Shown in pieces: positions 5,178 to 5,271 of a stretch of 5,271 nucleotides of DNA (the stretch's first letter is position 1; every line of letters starts with the position of its first letter). A program made the translations under genes and the position numbers. The stretch spans positions 1-5,271 of the forward strand of contig JALZUX010000372.1 in the NCBI GenBank assembly GCA_023301405.1, read 5' to 3'. The notes under the pieces were generated by a model. That model was not told where the DNA came from, did not search any database, and saw nothing but the letters and a program-made list of their open reading frames with translations. This DNA is from Granulosicoccaceae bacterium (GTDB lineage: Bacteria; Pseudomonadota; Gammaproteobacteria; Granulosicoccales; Granulosicoccaceae).

Positions 5178-5271
5178 TTATTCATCCAAAGTATTTATTG
5201 GCGCTGCGACGCAGCATTCGTACACAAATAAGTTCGTACGTGTGGTCTGCTTGCTGAGATTAGCTGGCAGC
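5178..5271 (-). promoter_or_regulatory. Upstream region of rimB-rimK with a palindrome
   Basis: GCTGCG-A-CGCAGC at 5203-5215 is a perfect 6+6 palindrome 26 bases upstream of the ATG. A TAAATA -10-like element (5197 to 5192, minus strand) lies between it and the gene, so the palindrome would sit in the promoter spacer, where operators are common. No good -35 is seen. TTCGTAC occurs twice (5217-5223 and 5233-5239). Too little sequence is present to say which regulator, if any, binds. Confidence 0.3.

Overview
The window looks like bacterial chromosome, most likely from a proteobacterium (probably Gammaproteobacteria), with moderate GC by eye. The basis is the kind of genes present: a RimK-type ribosomal protein S6 glutamate ligase, a CoA-pyrophosphatase-like Nudix hydrolase, a DapA relative and a tautomerase. 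The taxonomic reading is inference. Coding density is low: three intact genes cover about 47% of the window, or about 63% with the broken dapA-like gene. No rRNA, tRNA, CRISPR array, transposase or phage gene is recognisable.

Left to right: 1-450 holds no convincing gene. At 451-819 (minus) is a small tautomerase-superfamily enzyme whose start must be the internal ATG that exposes an N-terminal proline. A long non-coding stretch (about 867-1564), rich in short inverted repeats, separates it from a plus-strand leader region. That region has a candidate promoter (1565-1593) and a strong intrinsic-type terminator (1695-1734), and lies just upstream of a dapA-like gene. The dapA-like gene (1781-2652) keeps its ribosome binding site, stop codon and full length. 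However, it carries three frameshifts, two of them in 6-base homopolymers, and has lost the substrate-binding arginine, so it is a pseudogene as written. A perfect 14-bp hairpin (2699-2732) follows it.

An intact Nudix hydrolase (2890-3543, plus) converges on a large minus-strand gene (3732-5177). That gene encodes a natural fusion of a RimB-type retropepsin-like protease domain with a complete RimK ATP-grasp ligase. Between the two genes is a short protein-like stretch that may be a gene remnant.

The genes do not form one operon and I see no shared pathway. The most interesting items are the RimB-RimK fusion, the near-complete dapA pseudogene with a dnaX-type slippery heptamer at one frameshift, and the two mutually exclusive hairpins inside it. 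I found no clear evidence for an undescribed multi-gene system.
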